A stretch of 64,000 nt of DNA from JANQOZ01 sp045106555. Its GTDB lineage: Bacteria; Pseudomonadota; Gammaproteobacteria; Xanthomonadales; SZUA-38. The stretch is from NCBI GenBank assembly GCA_045106555.1, contig JBGCET010000013.1, positions 1 to 64,000 on the forward strand. Reading direction: 5' to 3'. Of the stretch, positions 26,822-36,361 are shown in pieces (the first letter of the stretch is position 1; every line of letters begins with the position of its first letter). The position numbers and the translations under genes were made by a program. The notes beneath the pieces were generated by a model. That model saw nothing but the letters and a program-made list of their open reading frames with translations, did no database searches and was not told the DNA's origin.

Positions 26822-27164
26822 CACCAATCAGGGCCACAGCCAGGGCAAGCCGTTGGATGACGAACACCGCCATAGCCCGCGCTTGAAGATGTACGCGGGG
26901 GTGTTCATCACGCTGGGAGACCGGGCTTATCTGACGGAACTTAGCAACGTGTCTGCCGGCGGCGTAATGGTGCGCAGGCCCGAGGGCTGGCCCGATCAGT
27001 CTGAAGATATCTATCGCCTGTATTTTGTTCTGGACGCGGACCGAATTTTGGCTGCCCGCGGCCAGGTAGTGCATGCCCAAGACGATGAACTGGGATTTGA
27101 GTTTGCGCCGGGTTACGCGCTGCAGTCCGAGCAACTTCTGGCAGAATCTCGCAACTGGCGCTGA
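26814..27164 (+). CDS. PilZ-domain protein
   Basis: A 116-residue protein starting with GTG at 26814, inside the end of the asparaginase-like gene. It has the two c-di-GMP-binding signatures of PilZ domains: RHSPRL (RxxxR) and NVSAGG (NxSxxG, variant of D/NxSxxG), followed by beta strands (YRLYFVLDADRILAARGQVVHAQDDELGFEF). It is probably a soluble c-di-GMP effector controlling motility or surface structures. Confidence 0.85.
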   Translation: MPSTNQGHSQGKPLDDEHRHSPRLKMYAGVFITLGDRAYLTELSNVSAGGVMVRRPEGWPDQSEDIYRLYFVLDADRILAARGQVVHAQDDELGFEFAPGYALQSEQLLAESRNWR

Positions 27165-27224
27165 CCTTCCCTGACGGTTAACATTAACGGTTTCCTTATT
27201 CACCCCAAGAGCGGCACTTAAAGC

Positions 27225-27971
27225 ATGAAAATTCTGGTTGGCCTGAAGCGGGTCATCGACTACAACGTGCGGGTTCAGGTAAAGCCCGACGGCAGCGGCG
27301 TTGTCACCGACGGCGTCAAGATGAGCATCAATCCTTTTGACGAAATCGCCCTGGAAGAGGCTCTGCGCATGCGCGAGGCAGGCCACGCCACGGAAGTGAT
27401 TGTGATGACCATTGGCCCAGAAACGGCACAGCAGCAATTGCGCACCGGGCTGGCAATGGGCGCCGATCGCGCCATTTTGGTGTCTGCTGATGAGGAAGTG
27501 CAGCCACTCACAGCTGCCCGCGCCATGCGCAAGCTCATTGATCAGGAACAGCCTGAATTGGTGATCCTGGGCAAACAAGCCATCGATGATGACTGCTCCC
27601 AGACCGGCCAGATGCTGGCGGCCCTGTGGGACCGTCCTCAAGCAACATTCGCCTCAGAGGTTGCACTCGCGGATGGAAAAGCCACAGTCACCCGGGAGGT
27701 GGATGCCGGGCTTGAAACGATTGAGGTGGACCTTCCCGCCATCATTACGGTGGATCTGCGCCTGAATGAGCCACGATTCGTAAAGTTGCCCGACATCATG
27801 AAAGCGAAGAAAAAGCCCCTGGATACAGTGGCTTTAGCTGATCTTGCCGTCGAACCTGGCAACTTTGTCACTACCTCAACCTATGCCCCGCCGTCACAGC
27901 GGGAGCGTGGCGTGATGGTGGAAGACGTTGATGGCCTGGTGGCCGCACTCAAAGATAAGGGGCTGGTGTGA
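27225..27971 (+). CDS. etfB: Electron transfer flavoprotein beta subunit
   Basis: EtfB (248 residues) forms the ETF heterodimer with EtfA and passes electrons from acyl-CoA and other dehydrogenases to ETF-QO. The start MKILVGLKRVIDYNVRVQV, the INPFDEIALEEALR motif and the AMP-binding LGKQAIDDDCSQTGQMLAALW region are characteristic. Its TGA overlaps the etfA ATG. ETF-QO is encoded at 36362-38005, the complete electron route. Confidence 0.97.
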   Translation: MKILVGLKRVIDYNVRVQVKPDGSGVVTDGVKMSINPFDEIALEEALRMREAGHATEVIVMTIGPETAQQQLRTGLAMGADRAILVSADEEVQPLTAARAMRKLIDQEQPELVILGKQAIDDDCSQTGQMLAALWDRPQATFASEVALADGKATVTREVDAGLETIEVDLPAIITVDLRLNEPRFVKLPDIMKAKKKPLDTVALADLAVEPGNFVTTSTYAPPSQRERGVMVEDVDGLVAALKDKGLV

Positions 27972-28909
27972 TGTCCAAAATACTGATTATTGCCGAACAC
28001 GACGGCGCAACACTGAACCCCAGCAGCGCAAAAACCCTGTCATGCGCAAAAGCGATTGGTGGCGACATTGACATCGCGGTTTTCGCTGATGCTCCTGACG
28101 CGCCAGCCGCCCAGGCAGCGACGCTGGAAGGCGTTAGCCGGGTCTTGACCATTAACACGGCTGACAACGGGTTTAGACTGGCGGCAACATTGGCCCCGGC
28201 CATTGTCTCCATGGCCAGCGATTACAGTCACGTGCTGGCACCGTCCACCACCTTTGGCAAAGACCTGCTGCCACGGGTTGCCGCCCTGCTGGGGGTCGCC
28301 CAGGTAAGTGACGTGATGGCTGTTTTGAGTAGCCACGAATTTCAGCGCCCGATCTACGCTGGCAATGCCATCGTTAACGTGTCGGTGCCCGCCGACCAGG
28401 TGATGACCGGCACCGTGCGTACCGCGTCGTTTCCTGCTGCAGCCCAAGGCGGCTCTGCGGCCATCGAACCGGCCAACGTGTCCGTGACGGCTGCTTCTCA
28501 CACCCGTTTCGTCAAACTGGAAGCCTCTGGCGGCGAGCGGCCAGACCTGCAGTCCGCGGCCAAGGTGGTCTCCGGCGGGCGAGCTCTGGGTAGCGAAGAG
28601 AATTTCTCCATCATTTACCAACTTGCAGACGCCATGGGCGCCGGCGTTGGCGCATCCCGCGCGGCAGTTGATGCGGGCTACGTGCCGAACGACATGCAGG
28701 TGGGTCAAACTGGAAAGATCATTGCCCCGGACCTGTATCTGGCCATTGGCATTTCCGGCGCTATCCAGCACCTAACGGGCATCAAAGACGCCGGCACTAT
28801 CGTTGCCATCAACAAAGACGCCGATGCGCCGATCTTTGAAGTGGCCGATATTGGCTTAGTGGGCGATCTGTTCAACGTTGTGCCGGAGCTGACCGGCAAG
28901 CTCGGGTAG
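27971..28909 (+). CDS. etfA: Electron transfer flavoprotein alpha subunit
   Basis: EtfA (about 312 residues) binds FAD in its C-terminal domain. The FAD site is visible as VVSGGRALGSEENFSIIYQLADAMGAGVGASRAAVDAG and the segment GQTGKIIAPDLYLAIGISGAIQHLTGIKDAGTIVAINKD, each a hallmark, given here in parts: SGGRALGS, VGASRAAVD, IGISGAIQH. The ATG at 27971 overlaps the etfB TGA; a GTG one codon earlier is less likely. Confidence 0.97.
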   Translation: MSKILIIAEHDGATLNPSSAKTLSCAKAIGGDIDIAVFADAPDAPAAQAATLEGVSRVLTINTADNGFRLAATLAPAIVSMASDYSHVLAPSTTFGKDLLPRVAALLGVAQVSDVMAVLSSHEFQRPIYAGNAIVNVSVPADQVMTGTVRTASFPAAAQGGSAAIEPANVSVTAASHTRFVKLEASGGERPDLQSAAKVVSGGRALGSEENFSIIYQLADAMGAGVGASRAAVDAGYVPNDMQVGQTGKIIAPDLYLAIGISGAIQHLTGIKDAGTIVAINKDADAPIFEVADIGLVGDLFNVVPELTGKLG

Positions 28910-28920
28910 CCCAGCATCGC

Positions 28921-29496
28921 TTGACCGATCCATTCGAACAAGATCCGACGCGCTGGCTACCGCCAGCGCAGTCCAGTCCATGGCAAACCCTTAAGTCCAG
29001 AGAAATCTACAGGAATAGCTGGATCACCCTGCGCGAAGACAGGGTCCGGCAGGAAGGCACTGAGCCGGGTATTTACGGAGTCGTAGAACCGGCCGGGTTG
29101 GCTTTGGGTGTTGTTCCCATCGACGAACATGGATACACCTGGCTGGTGGGACAGTATCGATACCCGCTCAACGCTTACAGTTGGGAAATTCCTGAAGGTG
29201 GCGGCAACCCGGCGCTGCCAGCAGAACAGGAGGCGGCGCGGGAATTGCGCGAGGAAACCGGGTTGAAAGCCGCCAAATGGCGTCACCTCATGACGCTCCA
29301 CACCTCCAATTGTTTTACCAGCGAGCGGGCTGAGATCTTTGTTGCCACGGAACTGACCATGGGGCCAGCTGATCCGGACCCCACCGAAAGTCTGCAGCTG
29401 TGTCGCCTGCCGCTAAGCGCAGCCCAGGCTCTAGCCCGCCAGGGCGTCATAACCGATGCCATGTCGGTTGCGGCGCTTCTGAACCTCCGAGGCTGA
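28921..29496 (+). CDS. NUDIX hydrolase (ADP-ribose pyrophosphatase-like)
   Basis: A 191-residue Nudix protein beginning with TTG at 28921, 12 bp after etfA. The Nudix box is GGGNPALPAEQEAARELREETGL with REXXEEXGU intact (shown as AARELREETG). The wider pattern YRYPLNAYSWEIPEGG and PIDEHGYTWLVGQ matches ADP-ribose or NDP-sugar hydrolases. The substrate cannot be settled by eye. Confidence 0.92.
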   Translation: MTDPFEQDPTRWLPPAQSSPWQTLKSREIYRNSWITLREDRVRQEGTEPGIYGVVEPAGLALGVVPIDEHGYTWLVGQYRYPLNAYSWEIPEGGGNPALPAEQEAARELREETGLKAAKWRHLMTLHTSNCFTSERAEIFVATELTMGPADPDPTESLQLCRLPLSAAQALARQGVITDAMSVAALLNLRG

Positions 29497-29660
29497 CTCA
29501 TCCGAGGCGCTTGGGTTTAAAAAATTCGTTACATTCAGCGGCTTGAGACGCGAAATTGCGTTAATATTCACCAATAGCGTCAGCGACACGACCAGGGACC
29601 AGGGGTAGGGTGAGCAACACGGGACTTAGCGTCTGCGGCCAGCGCAGACTGCGCTAGAAC

Positions 29661-32648
29661 ATGGCCGTAGATCTCAAGATTGATGGCTATAACCTGATTC
29701 GCGAGATTGGCGAAGGCGGCATGGCGCGTGTCTTTCTTGGCACTCAGCTCAGTTTAGGCCGCGAAGTGGCGGTCAAAGTACTGCGGGGCTCGCTGTCCGG
29801 CGAAGACTTCCAGCGGCGCTTCCTACACGAAGGCCAGATGCTGGCCAAACTCAACCATCCCAATATTGTGCCCATCCATGACATCGGTCAGCAGGGTGAG
29901 CACTTCTATATGGCAATGGAGTATCTGCAGGGCGGCACACTGTCTGAGCGGATGAAGCACGGCATTTCAGTAGCAGAGTGCATTCGCATCTGCACTCAGG
30001 TTGCCCACGCGCTGCACCTGGCCCACACCCACAATATTGTTCACCGGGACATGAAACCATCCAACATCATGTTTCGTGACGAGCTGACCCCGGTCCTTAC
30101 AGACTTTGGCATTGCGCGCAAAACCGATTCTGAACACCGTCTGACCAAAACCGGCATGGTGGTGGGTACGCCTTACTACATGAGTCCGGAGCAAATTACC
30201 GGCAAGGACATTGACGGCCGGGCCGACCTGTACAGCCTGGGCATCATGTTTTTTGAGCTGCTCACCGGCGAGCTGCCGTTCAAAGCGGATGAACCGCTGG
30301 CCCTGGCCATGCAGCACGTTCAGGAGGCGCCCCCTGCTTTGCCTGAGGCGGTAGCGGAATTGCAGCCAATTCTTGACGATATGCTGGCCAAGGACAAAGA
30401 CGACCGCTATCCGGACATGCTGGGGTTTTGTGAGGCCATCAAAGAGCTGGTCATGACCGAAGCCGCCTTTGCTGAGCGGCTCAGTGGCGAAACAAAGTTA
30501 TTCAATTCTGATCAGTTTTCCGACCCCCGTTTCGGCTCAGGCCCGCTGCGAGTCCCTGAACGGGTCACCCGGGACATCGCCCGCGCCACTGGCCAACGAG
30601 GCGCCGCCACCGGCGGCCAGGCGCGAGGTGCCACCAGCGCTGAAACCCGTGTTTCGGGGCAAACACCGGCGCCGAAAAAACGCCCGGCCTGGCTGATTCC
30701 CGCCGCCATCGCCGGCGTACTGATGGTGGCAACGGCCATCACGTTGTTGATGGGCGGCGACAAGTCTGGATTAACCGACAAACAGCTGTCGGTGGTTGAG
30801 GACCTGCTGAAAAAGGTCGACGCGCACATTGTTCTTGAGCGAATCCGCGAGCCCGCTGACGATAACGCGGTAACGCGCCTGAAAGAGACGCTGCGCATCG
30901 CCCCGGAGTACGCGCCGGTTCTTGAGCGCGCTAATGAAGTGGCGGTATTCTTCGAAAGCGATGCCCGCAACCTGTTTCTCCAGGGCAATTTGAGTGAGGC
31001 CCGCGCGGTCGCAGACGAAGGCTTGGCGCTGGCGTCCGACTACCAACCCCTGACCGACCTGCTGGCTGACATCAACGCTCAGCAGGCTACTGAGAACCGC
31101 CGACGGGAAATTTCGACGCTCAATATTTCCGCCCAGCAGCTTTTTGCCCAAGGCAAACTCATCGAGCCTGCCGGCGACAACGCGCTAAAAAACTACGATG
31201 CAGCTCTCGCTCTGGATCCACGCAATGAGGCCGCATCTGAAGGTCGCAAGCGAGTGCAGGAAACCGTGGTTGCTCAGGCGCGGGACGCCATGATGAGTAA
31301 CAATTTGACGGAAGCAAGCCGTCTTGTCGCGCTGCTGGAAGACCGCATTGGTGCCTCTACCCTAGTCAGCTCGGTACGCAGTGAAGTAGATGGTCGGCTG
31401 CGAGCGGTCAGAGAAGCGGAGCAAATTAGTTCACTGCTGAGTGAAGCGGCCACGCTGCTACAAAACAACCGCCTGATACAGCCGCCGGGCAATAGCGCGG
31501 TGGATCGTTTCCAGGCGGTACTCCGGCTCAACCCTGCCAATGTCCAGGCCAAGCAGGGGCTGGCCGATATTGCCGCCGGCTTCGAGCGTCAGGCCAATGA
31601 GGCCCTGGCCAGCGAGAATTACTCTCGCGCGGTGGATCTGGCCAGCGCCGGCCTGAGAGCCGAAGCGGACAATCCCCAACTGGCAAGAATTCAAGAGCAG
31701 GCCACTGGCGCGCTGGACGCGGCAGATCGGGAGATCCAGCAGTCGTTGCAACAGGCTGAGCGACTGGCCCGGGCTGGCTCATTGTTGTCCGCAGACAGCA
31801 ACAATGCTCAAACTGCCTACCAGAAAGTGCTGGAACTAGACCCAGGTAACCCAAGAGCTCAAGCAGCCTTGGACAGTCTGCCTGATCAGGTATTTGATCG
31901 CATTCGCCAGCTCAGACGAGCAGATGATTTGCGCGCGGCAAATCAATTGGCAACACTGGCCGTTAGCGCCTACGCCGGCGAAAGCCGTTTTGTCACTCTT
32001 GGCGAAGCCATCAACGCAGAATCTGCCAGCCAGGCTCGTCAGGCTCGGTTGACCAGTCTTTTGACCGACAGTCGTCAACTGATTAGCCGAACCCCTCTGA
32101 ACCAGTCCGCCATTAGGGCGGCCAGCGATGCCTTAAGCGCCATTAATCAGGAATTTCCGAATGACCTGGAAGTCGTGGCCCAACGAAGGACCCTCACCCA
32201 GGCGATTGCGGATCAGGTTAGCCAAACCAGCGTTCGAGGAAACGACGAGGAGGCGCTTTCCCTGACCGCATTTGCGTTAGAGCTGTTTCCCAACAATGCC
32301 GCGCTGGTGGCTGCCCGTAGCGATATCTCAGCTCGCCAGTCCCGTCGCGCCGACGAGGAGCAGGCCAGACTGGCCGCCCTGATGGGCCAACTGGCTATCG
32401 ACGCGACGCCGTGGGGCGAGGTGATTCAGGTCACCGGTCCGGAAGGCTCGGTGGCTTTACCTGACGATGCCAGCACACCACTATTGCTGTCATTGCCCGA
32501 GGGCAATTACCAACTGGTTGTGCAATCAACCGATGCGGCTCAGCCGGTTCGACTTACCGCTCAAGTCCAGCGCCAGCGGGTAGTCAGGGCGCGGGCTCAG
32601 TTCACTGAGCTGGATGCCGACAGTTATTTCGAGCGTTCCGGATGGTAA
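29661..32648 (+). CDS. Transmembrane Ser/Thr protein kinase with repeat-rich extracytoplasmic region
   Basis: A 995-residue Hanks-type kinase. The kinase domain (residues 10-265) has the glycine loop EIGEGGMARVFLG, the lysine in VAVKVL, the HRD motif IVHRDMKPSNIM, DFG in LTDFGIAR and the SPEQ activation segment. One TM helix (AWLIPAAIAGVLMVATAITLLMG, split here) lies near residue 345. The outer part has repeats of a degenerate TPR unit (NRLIQPPGNSAVDRFQAVL, GKLIEPAGDNALKNYDAAL) and ends in a PEGA-like beta domain. Its stop overlaps the next gene by 7 bases, so the set is coupled. Confidence 0.95.
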   Translation: MAVDLKIDGYNLIREIGEGGMARVFLGTQLSLGREVAVKVLRGSLSGEDFQRRFLHEGQMLAKLNHPNIVPIHDIGQQGEHFYMAMEYLQGGTLSERMKHGISVAECIRICTQVAHALHLAHTHNIVHRDMKPSNIMFRDELTPVLTDFGIARKTDSEHRLTKTGMVVGTPYYMSPEQITGKDIDGRADLYSLGIMFFELLTGELPFKADEPLALAMQHVQEAPPALPEAVAELQPILDDMLAKDKDDRYPDMLGFCEAIKELVMTEAAFAERLSGETKLFNSDQFSDPRFGSGPLRVPERVTRDIARATGQRGAATGGQARGATSAETRVSGQTPAPKKRPAWLIPAAIAGVLMVATAITLLMGGDKSGLTDKQLSVVEDLLKKVDAHIVLERIREPADDNAVTRLKETLRIAPEYAPVLERANEVAVFFESDARNLFLQGNLSEARAVADEGLALASDYQPLTDLLADINAQQATENRRREISTLNISAQQLFAQGKLIEPAGDNALKNYDAALALDPRNEAASEGRKRVQETVVAQARDAMMSNNLTEASRLVALLEDRIGASTLVSSVRSEVDGRLRAVREAEQISSLLSEAATLLQNNRLIQPPGNSAVDRFQAVLRLNPANVQAKQGLADIAAGFERQANEALASENYSRAVDLASAGLRAEADNPQLARIQEQATGALDAADREIQQSLQQAERLARAGSLLSADSNNAQTAYQKVLELDPGNPRAQAALDSLPDQVFDRIRQLRRADDLRAANQLATLAVSAYAGESRFVTLGEAINAESASQARQARLTSLLTDSRQLISRTPLNQSAIRAASDALSAINQEFPNDLEVVAQRRTLTQAIADQVSQTSVRGNDEEALSLTAFALELFPNNAALVAARSDISARQSRRADEEQARLAALMGQLAIDATPWGEVIQVTGPEGSVALPDDASTPLLLSLPEGNYQLVVQSTDAAQPVRLTAQVQRQRVVRARAQFTELDADSYFERSGW

Positions 32649-33889
32649 AGGCATTACTAACAGCTGGACTGTGTTTGTTGGGACTGGCGCTTTCTCACCC
32701 GGCCCATGCGGACTTCAAACGTGACTACGGCACCGGTCTTAAAGCGTTGCAGGATGGCGATCTTGAGCGCGCGGTCAACGATTTTCAAAAAGCTATCGCA
32801 GAAAACCCCGACTCCGCCGAACGCGTCAGAATTTACGGCATGCGCTTTGAGCCCTATCTGCCCCATTTTTATCTCGGAGAAGCTCGCTTTCGAGCAGGAG
32901 ACTGTGCCGGCGCTCTGAATGCGTGGCAGGAGTCCGAGCGACGGGGCATTATCCAGGGCCAAAATGGCTATGCCGACCTGCAGTCGAACCAGGCGTCCTG
33001 CTCCAGAGCCGTCCTGGACCCCGCTCAGGTTGCCGCCGCTCAACAGGCGGTGGACGATTTACGCAATACCGTCGCCCAGATGGACGAACTGAAGGCGAAA
33101 ATGGGCCGGGATTGGACCGATACCTGGCAACAGGCCCTGGACGACGCGGCCCGCCGCCTTGGGGATTACCAAAGTCAGCTCAGCGCCGCTGAGGCGGCCA
33201 GCGACGCAAGCGCCGTAGACACCATCGCTGCGTCTGCCCAGGGCGAGTCGGCCAATTTGCGCGCTCTGTGGACCGAAGCATCGCAAAGACTCGCCGCATT
33301 GGAACGGCGTCGAGACGCCGAGCGTGCCGCGCAGCAGAAAACACGAGCTCGGGTGGAACTCACACAAGCCATTGCGGCTGCGCGAACCGAACTGTCCGAG
33401 CCGGCGACTGATCAGCAACTGCAGGCCCAGGCCCAAGAGCTCAATTCGTTGGCCGACCAGGGTAGTAATTTGGCCTCCAGCGCCAGCCTGCGATCTGTAC
33501 AAAACCTGACCCGCTCGCTGACCTCATCCGTGCGCGCCTACCGACAGGCAGTGCAGGACAAGCAAAACCAGCAGATGGCCGAAGCCCGACGCACGCCACC
33601 ACCAGAGCTTCGCCAGCTGGCTGAGCTGTACTTTGCGGGACGCTACGAACAGGTTCGCCAGCGTTCGGCGCCGGACAGTTTTTCTGAACAACGGGCCCGT
33701 GTGCAGGCTCTGCTGTTTCGCGCCGCGGCCAGTTTCAACGCCTACACCCTTGGCGGGGACACCCAACCAAACCTGCTGCGCGCGGCGCAAAATGACATCC
33801 GCGCGATCAAACGCATTCAGAGTGGATTTTCGCCCTATTTGTCGGCGTTCCCCCCCAAATTCCTCACGCTTTTCGAAAACACGCTGTAG
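32642..33889 (+). CDS. Exported TPR/coiled-coil protein coupled to the kinase
   Basis: A 415-residue protein with a signal peptide (MVKALLTAGLCLLGLALSHP, cleaved after AHA). The N-terminal domain (residues 24-115) is a TPR-like module with the signature IYGMRFEPYLPHFYLGEARF, also present twice in the protein at 35504-36313. The centre (130-300) is a long Ala/Gln/Arg-rich coiled coil. The C-terminus (320-415) looks like another helical repeat ending FPPKFLTLFENTL. Predicted periplasmic; it probably works with the kinase, whose gene it overlaps. Function unknown. Confidence 0.85.
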   Translation: MVKALLTAGLCLLGLALSHPAHADFKRDYGTGLKALQDGDLERAVNDFQKAIAENPDSAERVRIYGMRFEPYLPHFYLGEARFRAGDCAGALNAWQESERRGIIQGQNGYADLQSNQASCSRAVLDPAQVAAAQQAVDDLRNTVAQMDELKAKMGRDWTDTWQQALDDAARRLGDYQSQLSAAEAASDASAVDTIAASAQGESANLRALWTEASQRLAALERRRDAERAAQQKTRARVELTQAIAAARTELSEPATDQQLQAQAQELNSLADQGSNLASSASLRSVQNLTRSLTSSVRAYRQAVQDKQNQQMAEARRTPPPELRQLAELYFAGRYEQVRQRSAPDSFSEQRARVQALLFRAAASFNAYTLGGDTQPNLLRAAQNDIRAIKRIQSGFSPYLSAFPPKFLTLFENTL

Positions 33890-34009
33890 TTCCCCTCAAG
33901 AAAAGTTGAGAGCGCGTCGATTGACAAGGCCCATACCCGGTGCTTCACTTAAAGGGGTCACCGTGGGGGGTGAAGGAATGACCAATCAATTCAATGGAAA
34001 GGAATTACC

Positions 34010-35443
34010 ATGAAAAGCGCTAATGTGCTGACGGCCTCTCTGGGCGTGCTTGCTATCTCTGTTTCTCAAATGGCCGCTGCCCAGACGGGCCCAGTTGATC
34101 CACCCCCCATTACCGGGCCTCGCCCCTTCGGCCTTGATCCGGCCGCGCCAACCTTGCCCGTGGACATTTTGCCGCCGGGGGCCAGAGCTCTTGGTTTGGC
34201 TGGCGCATTTACCGCCGTCGCTGACGACGCCACTGCCGCAGAAGCGAACCCGGCGGGTCTGACCATATTGAACCAGCCCGAATTTTCCTTGCATCTGCGG
34301 AACTCCGACTTCTCTGTGGACTTTTTTGATCCCGAAGCGTTGGACTCGGCTCAGTTTGGTGGCCCATCAGGAGACCTGATCAAGACTTTTGACGACAGCA
34401 GCTCCAATATCTCGTTCGTCAGCTTTGTGAAGCCTTTTGATCGTTGGGTTTTGTCGGCTTTTTACGGCAACCAACTGGACATCAATGCTTCAACGCCTAC
34501 AGAAGTGTCCTTTGACGCTAACTTCATCGATACATTTACCAACGACAACTTTCTGGCCGCCGAAGTTGACGGGTTTGGACTGTCCGCAGCCTTCCGAATC
34601 AATGATTTGGTTAGCGTGGGCATAACGGTGAAAAACACCGAGCTTGATGTGAGCACCATTGACTCGCTGGTAGTCGAAGACTTTAACGATCTGGAAAATA
34701 TTTTCGGCGACCCGTCCATCGGCATCGGGTCCCGTCAGGATTTCGCCAACGTCATTAACGACGTCAGCACCGTCACTTCCAGCATCAACGGTGACGATTC
34801 CGATACGGTATTTAACGTGGGCATCTTGGTTAACCCCAACGGCAAGTGGTCATTTGGCGCGGTTTACAAAGAGGGCGCGTCGTTCTCAGTATCCAGCCTA
34901 ACCACCGTCAATCGCCAGCTGAACTGCGTTGGAAGCGGAACATTGACCGACTTCTGCAATGATGTGTTCGATCTGGTTCCCGATACGGTTGCTTCTTTTA
35001 ACAACGCCGGTTCCTTCGCCGGCCAAACGGAAATTGTCATCCCTGACCGACTGACACTGGGACTGGCCTTACGCCCCTCAGACACCCTGTTGCTGTCGCT
35101 GGACCTAAACTTGGTTGAGTATGAAGACTTGCCGACCCCCAGGCGCGCGGCACTGGGCTTTGGCGCTACAGGTGCGGGTCAAAACCTGAGTGACGAAATT
35201 CAGTACCACCTGGGCGTGGAAAAAGTATTTCCCCTCAGCGGCGAATGGCTCAATGTATTCACCTTGCGCGGCGGAGTGTTTGAGGAAAAAGATCGTGACG
35301 GCTTTCGCCAGTTAGATACTGAGGACCGCCATTACACCTTTGGCATTGGCGCGGTGATCCGCAACCTGCAGTTGGACCTGGCCTATGACGTTTCAGACTC
35401 GGTGGACAATCTGGTGCTGTCAGGCATCTACCGATTTGACTGA
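34010..35443 (+). CDS. FadL/OmpP1-like outer-membrane beta-barrel protein
   Basis: A 477-residue protein with a signal peptide (cleaved after AAAQ). The mature start has DILPPGARALGLAGAFTAV followed by ADDATAAEANPAGL, the motif shared by FadL-like transporters and related PorV/UPF0164 barrels. Alternating beta strands run to the C-terminus NLVLSGIYRFD, ending in an aromatic near the barrel end. It could import hydrophobic compounds or act as a secretion accessory. It lies 120 bp after the TPR gene, in the same direction, and is followed by a hairpin. Confidence 0.88.
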   Translation: MKSANVLTASLGVLAISVSQMAAAQTGPVDPPPITGPRPFGLDPAAPTLPVDILPPGARALGLAGAFTAVADDATAAEANPAGLTILNQPEFSLHLRNSDFSVDFFDPEALDSAQFGGPSGDLIKTFDDSSSNISFVSFVKPFDRWVLSAFYGNQLDINASTPTEVSFDANFIDTFTNDNFLAAEVDGFGLSAAFRINDLVSVGITVKNTELDVSTIDSLVVEDFNDLENIFGDPSIGIGSRQDFANVINDVSTVTSSINGDDSDTVFNVGILVNPNGKWSFGAVYKEGASFSVSSLTTVNRQLNCVGSGTLTDFCNDVFDLVPDTVASFNNAGSFAGQTEIVIPDRLTLGLALRPSDTLLLSLDLNLVEYEDLPTPRRAALGFGATGAGQNLSDEIQYHLGVEKVFPLSGEWLNVFTLRGGVFEEKDRDGFRQLDTEDRHYTFGIGAVIRNLQLDLAYDVSDSVDNLVLSGIYRFD

Positions 35444-35450
35444 GTTTAAC

Positions 35451-35477
35451 CCCGACCCGATCGTACTTCGGGTCGGG
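35451..35477 (+). terminator. Hairpin after the outer-membrane protein gene
   Basis: CCCGACCCGA (35451-35460) pairs perfectly with TCGGGTCGGG (35468-35477) over a 7-nt loop. It starts 8 bp after the stop codon. There is no T-run (ACACTT follows), so it may be a weak terminator or an mRNA-stabilising hairpin before the next gene. Confidence 0.5.
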
Positions 35478-35503
35478 ACACTTCCCACGGAGGGCATGTA
35501 TCC

Positions 35504-36313
35504 ATGATCAAACCTCTTAGCGCTTTACTGTTGCTTACCTCAGCCACTGTATTCGCCGACGCTGAAGACTACCGCTATGGTCTGGAGAGTTTAGAACGGG
35601 GTGAATTTGCCGCGGCAGTTGCCGCTTTTGAAGCGGCGGTGAGCAAAGACCCAACGCCAAATTTGGCAGTACGGGCCAACGAGACTGACTACCTGCCTCA
35701 CCTTAACTTGGCCGTTGCGCACCACGAAGCCGGCAACGCAGAAGACGCACGAAAGGCTCTGGACGTCAGTGCCGGACATGGCGTGGTCAGGCAAAGTTAT
35801 CTGGGCCGAAAACTGTGGGACCGCTATGCTCTTACCATCATGGCTACCGACAGCGCCATGCTGGCCGACAATCAAACTGCCGACTATCGCAAGTTTGATC
35901 GCAGCGAATTCACTCTCACCGATTCTGAGGTCATCAATATCAAGAGCCAGGTGCTGCGGCGTTGTGCGCTGTCAGGCAAAGGGCCCACCGATGAGATGCC
36001 CTGGTACTTTCATTATGAATTTGGCTTGGACCTGATGGCCGCCGGTGATCCGCAGCGGGCGTTAGATGAGCTCATTTTGGCCGCCAACCTGCGCGAAGAC
36101 TCCAAGCGAAACTCCCGCATGTACGGCATGTGGTTTACCAACTACCTGCCCTACTTTCAGATTGCCCAGGCCCACTCCAAGCTGGGCAACTGGCAGTGCG
36201 CCATGGACGCCATGCGGATGTCGGCTAAACAGAGTGAGTATTCGCCGGTAGACCCAGGCTACGATCAGTATTCTGACCTCCAGAAGCTGATTCTTCGCCA
36301 AGGCAAGAGCTGA
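35504..36313 (+). CDS. Exported TPR protein with two copies of the YLPxF module
   Basis: A 269-residue protein with a short signal peptide (LLLLTSATVFADA). It is two tandem copies of one helical module: residues 20-110 (YRYGLESLERGEFAAAVAAF, YLPHLNLAVAHHEAGN) and residues 165-265 (FHYEFGLDLMAAGDPQRALD, MYGMWFTNYLPYFQIAQAHS). The same module opens the protein at 32642-33889. It is the last of four genes behind the kinase and ends before a strong bidirectional terminator. Role unknown. Confidence 0.82.
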   Translation: MIKPLSALLLLTSATVFADAEDYRYGLESLERGEFAAAVAAFEAAVSKDPTPNLAVRANETDYLPHLNLAVAHHEAGNAEDARKALDVSAGHGVVRQSYLGRKLWDRYALTIMATDSAMLADNQTADYRKFDRSEFTLTDSEVINIKSQVLRRCALSGKGPTDEMPWYFHYEFGLDLMAAGDPQRALDELILAANLREDSKRNSRMYGMWFTNYLPYFQIAQAHSKLGNWQCAMDAMRMSAKQSEYSPVDPGYDQYSDLQKLILRQGKS

Positions 36314-36320
36314 GCTTTTC

Positions 36321-36357
36321 CGCTGGCTTTGTTTCGCGCCTTGAAGCAAAGCCAGCG
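36321..36357. terminator. Bidirectional terminator between convergent genes
   Basis: CGCTGGCTTTG (36321-36331) pairs perfectly with CAAAGCCAGCG (36347-36357). On the plus strand it is followed by TTTCCT; on the minus strand by AAAAG complement, that is GGAAAAGCTC. It sits exactly between the stop codons of the TPR gene and ETF-QO. Confidence 0.75.
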
Positions 36358-36361
36358 TTTC

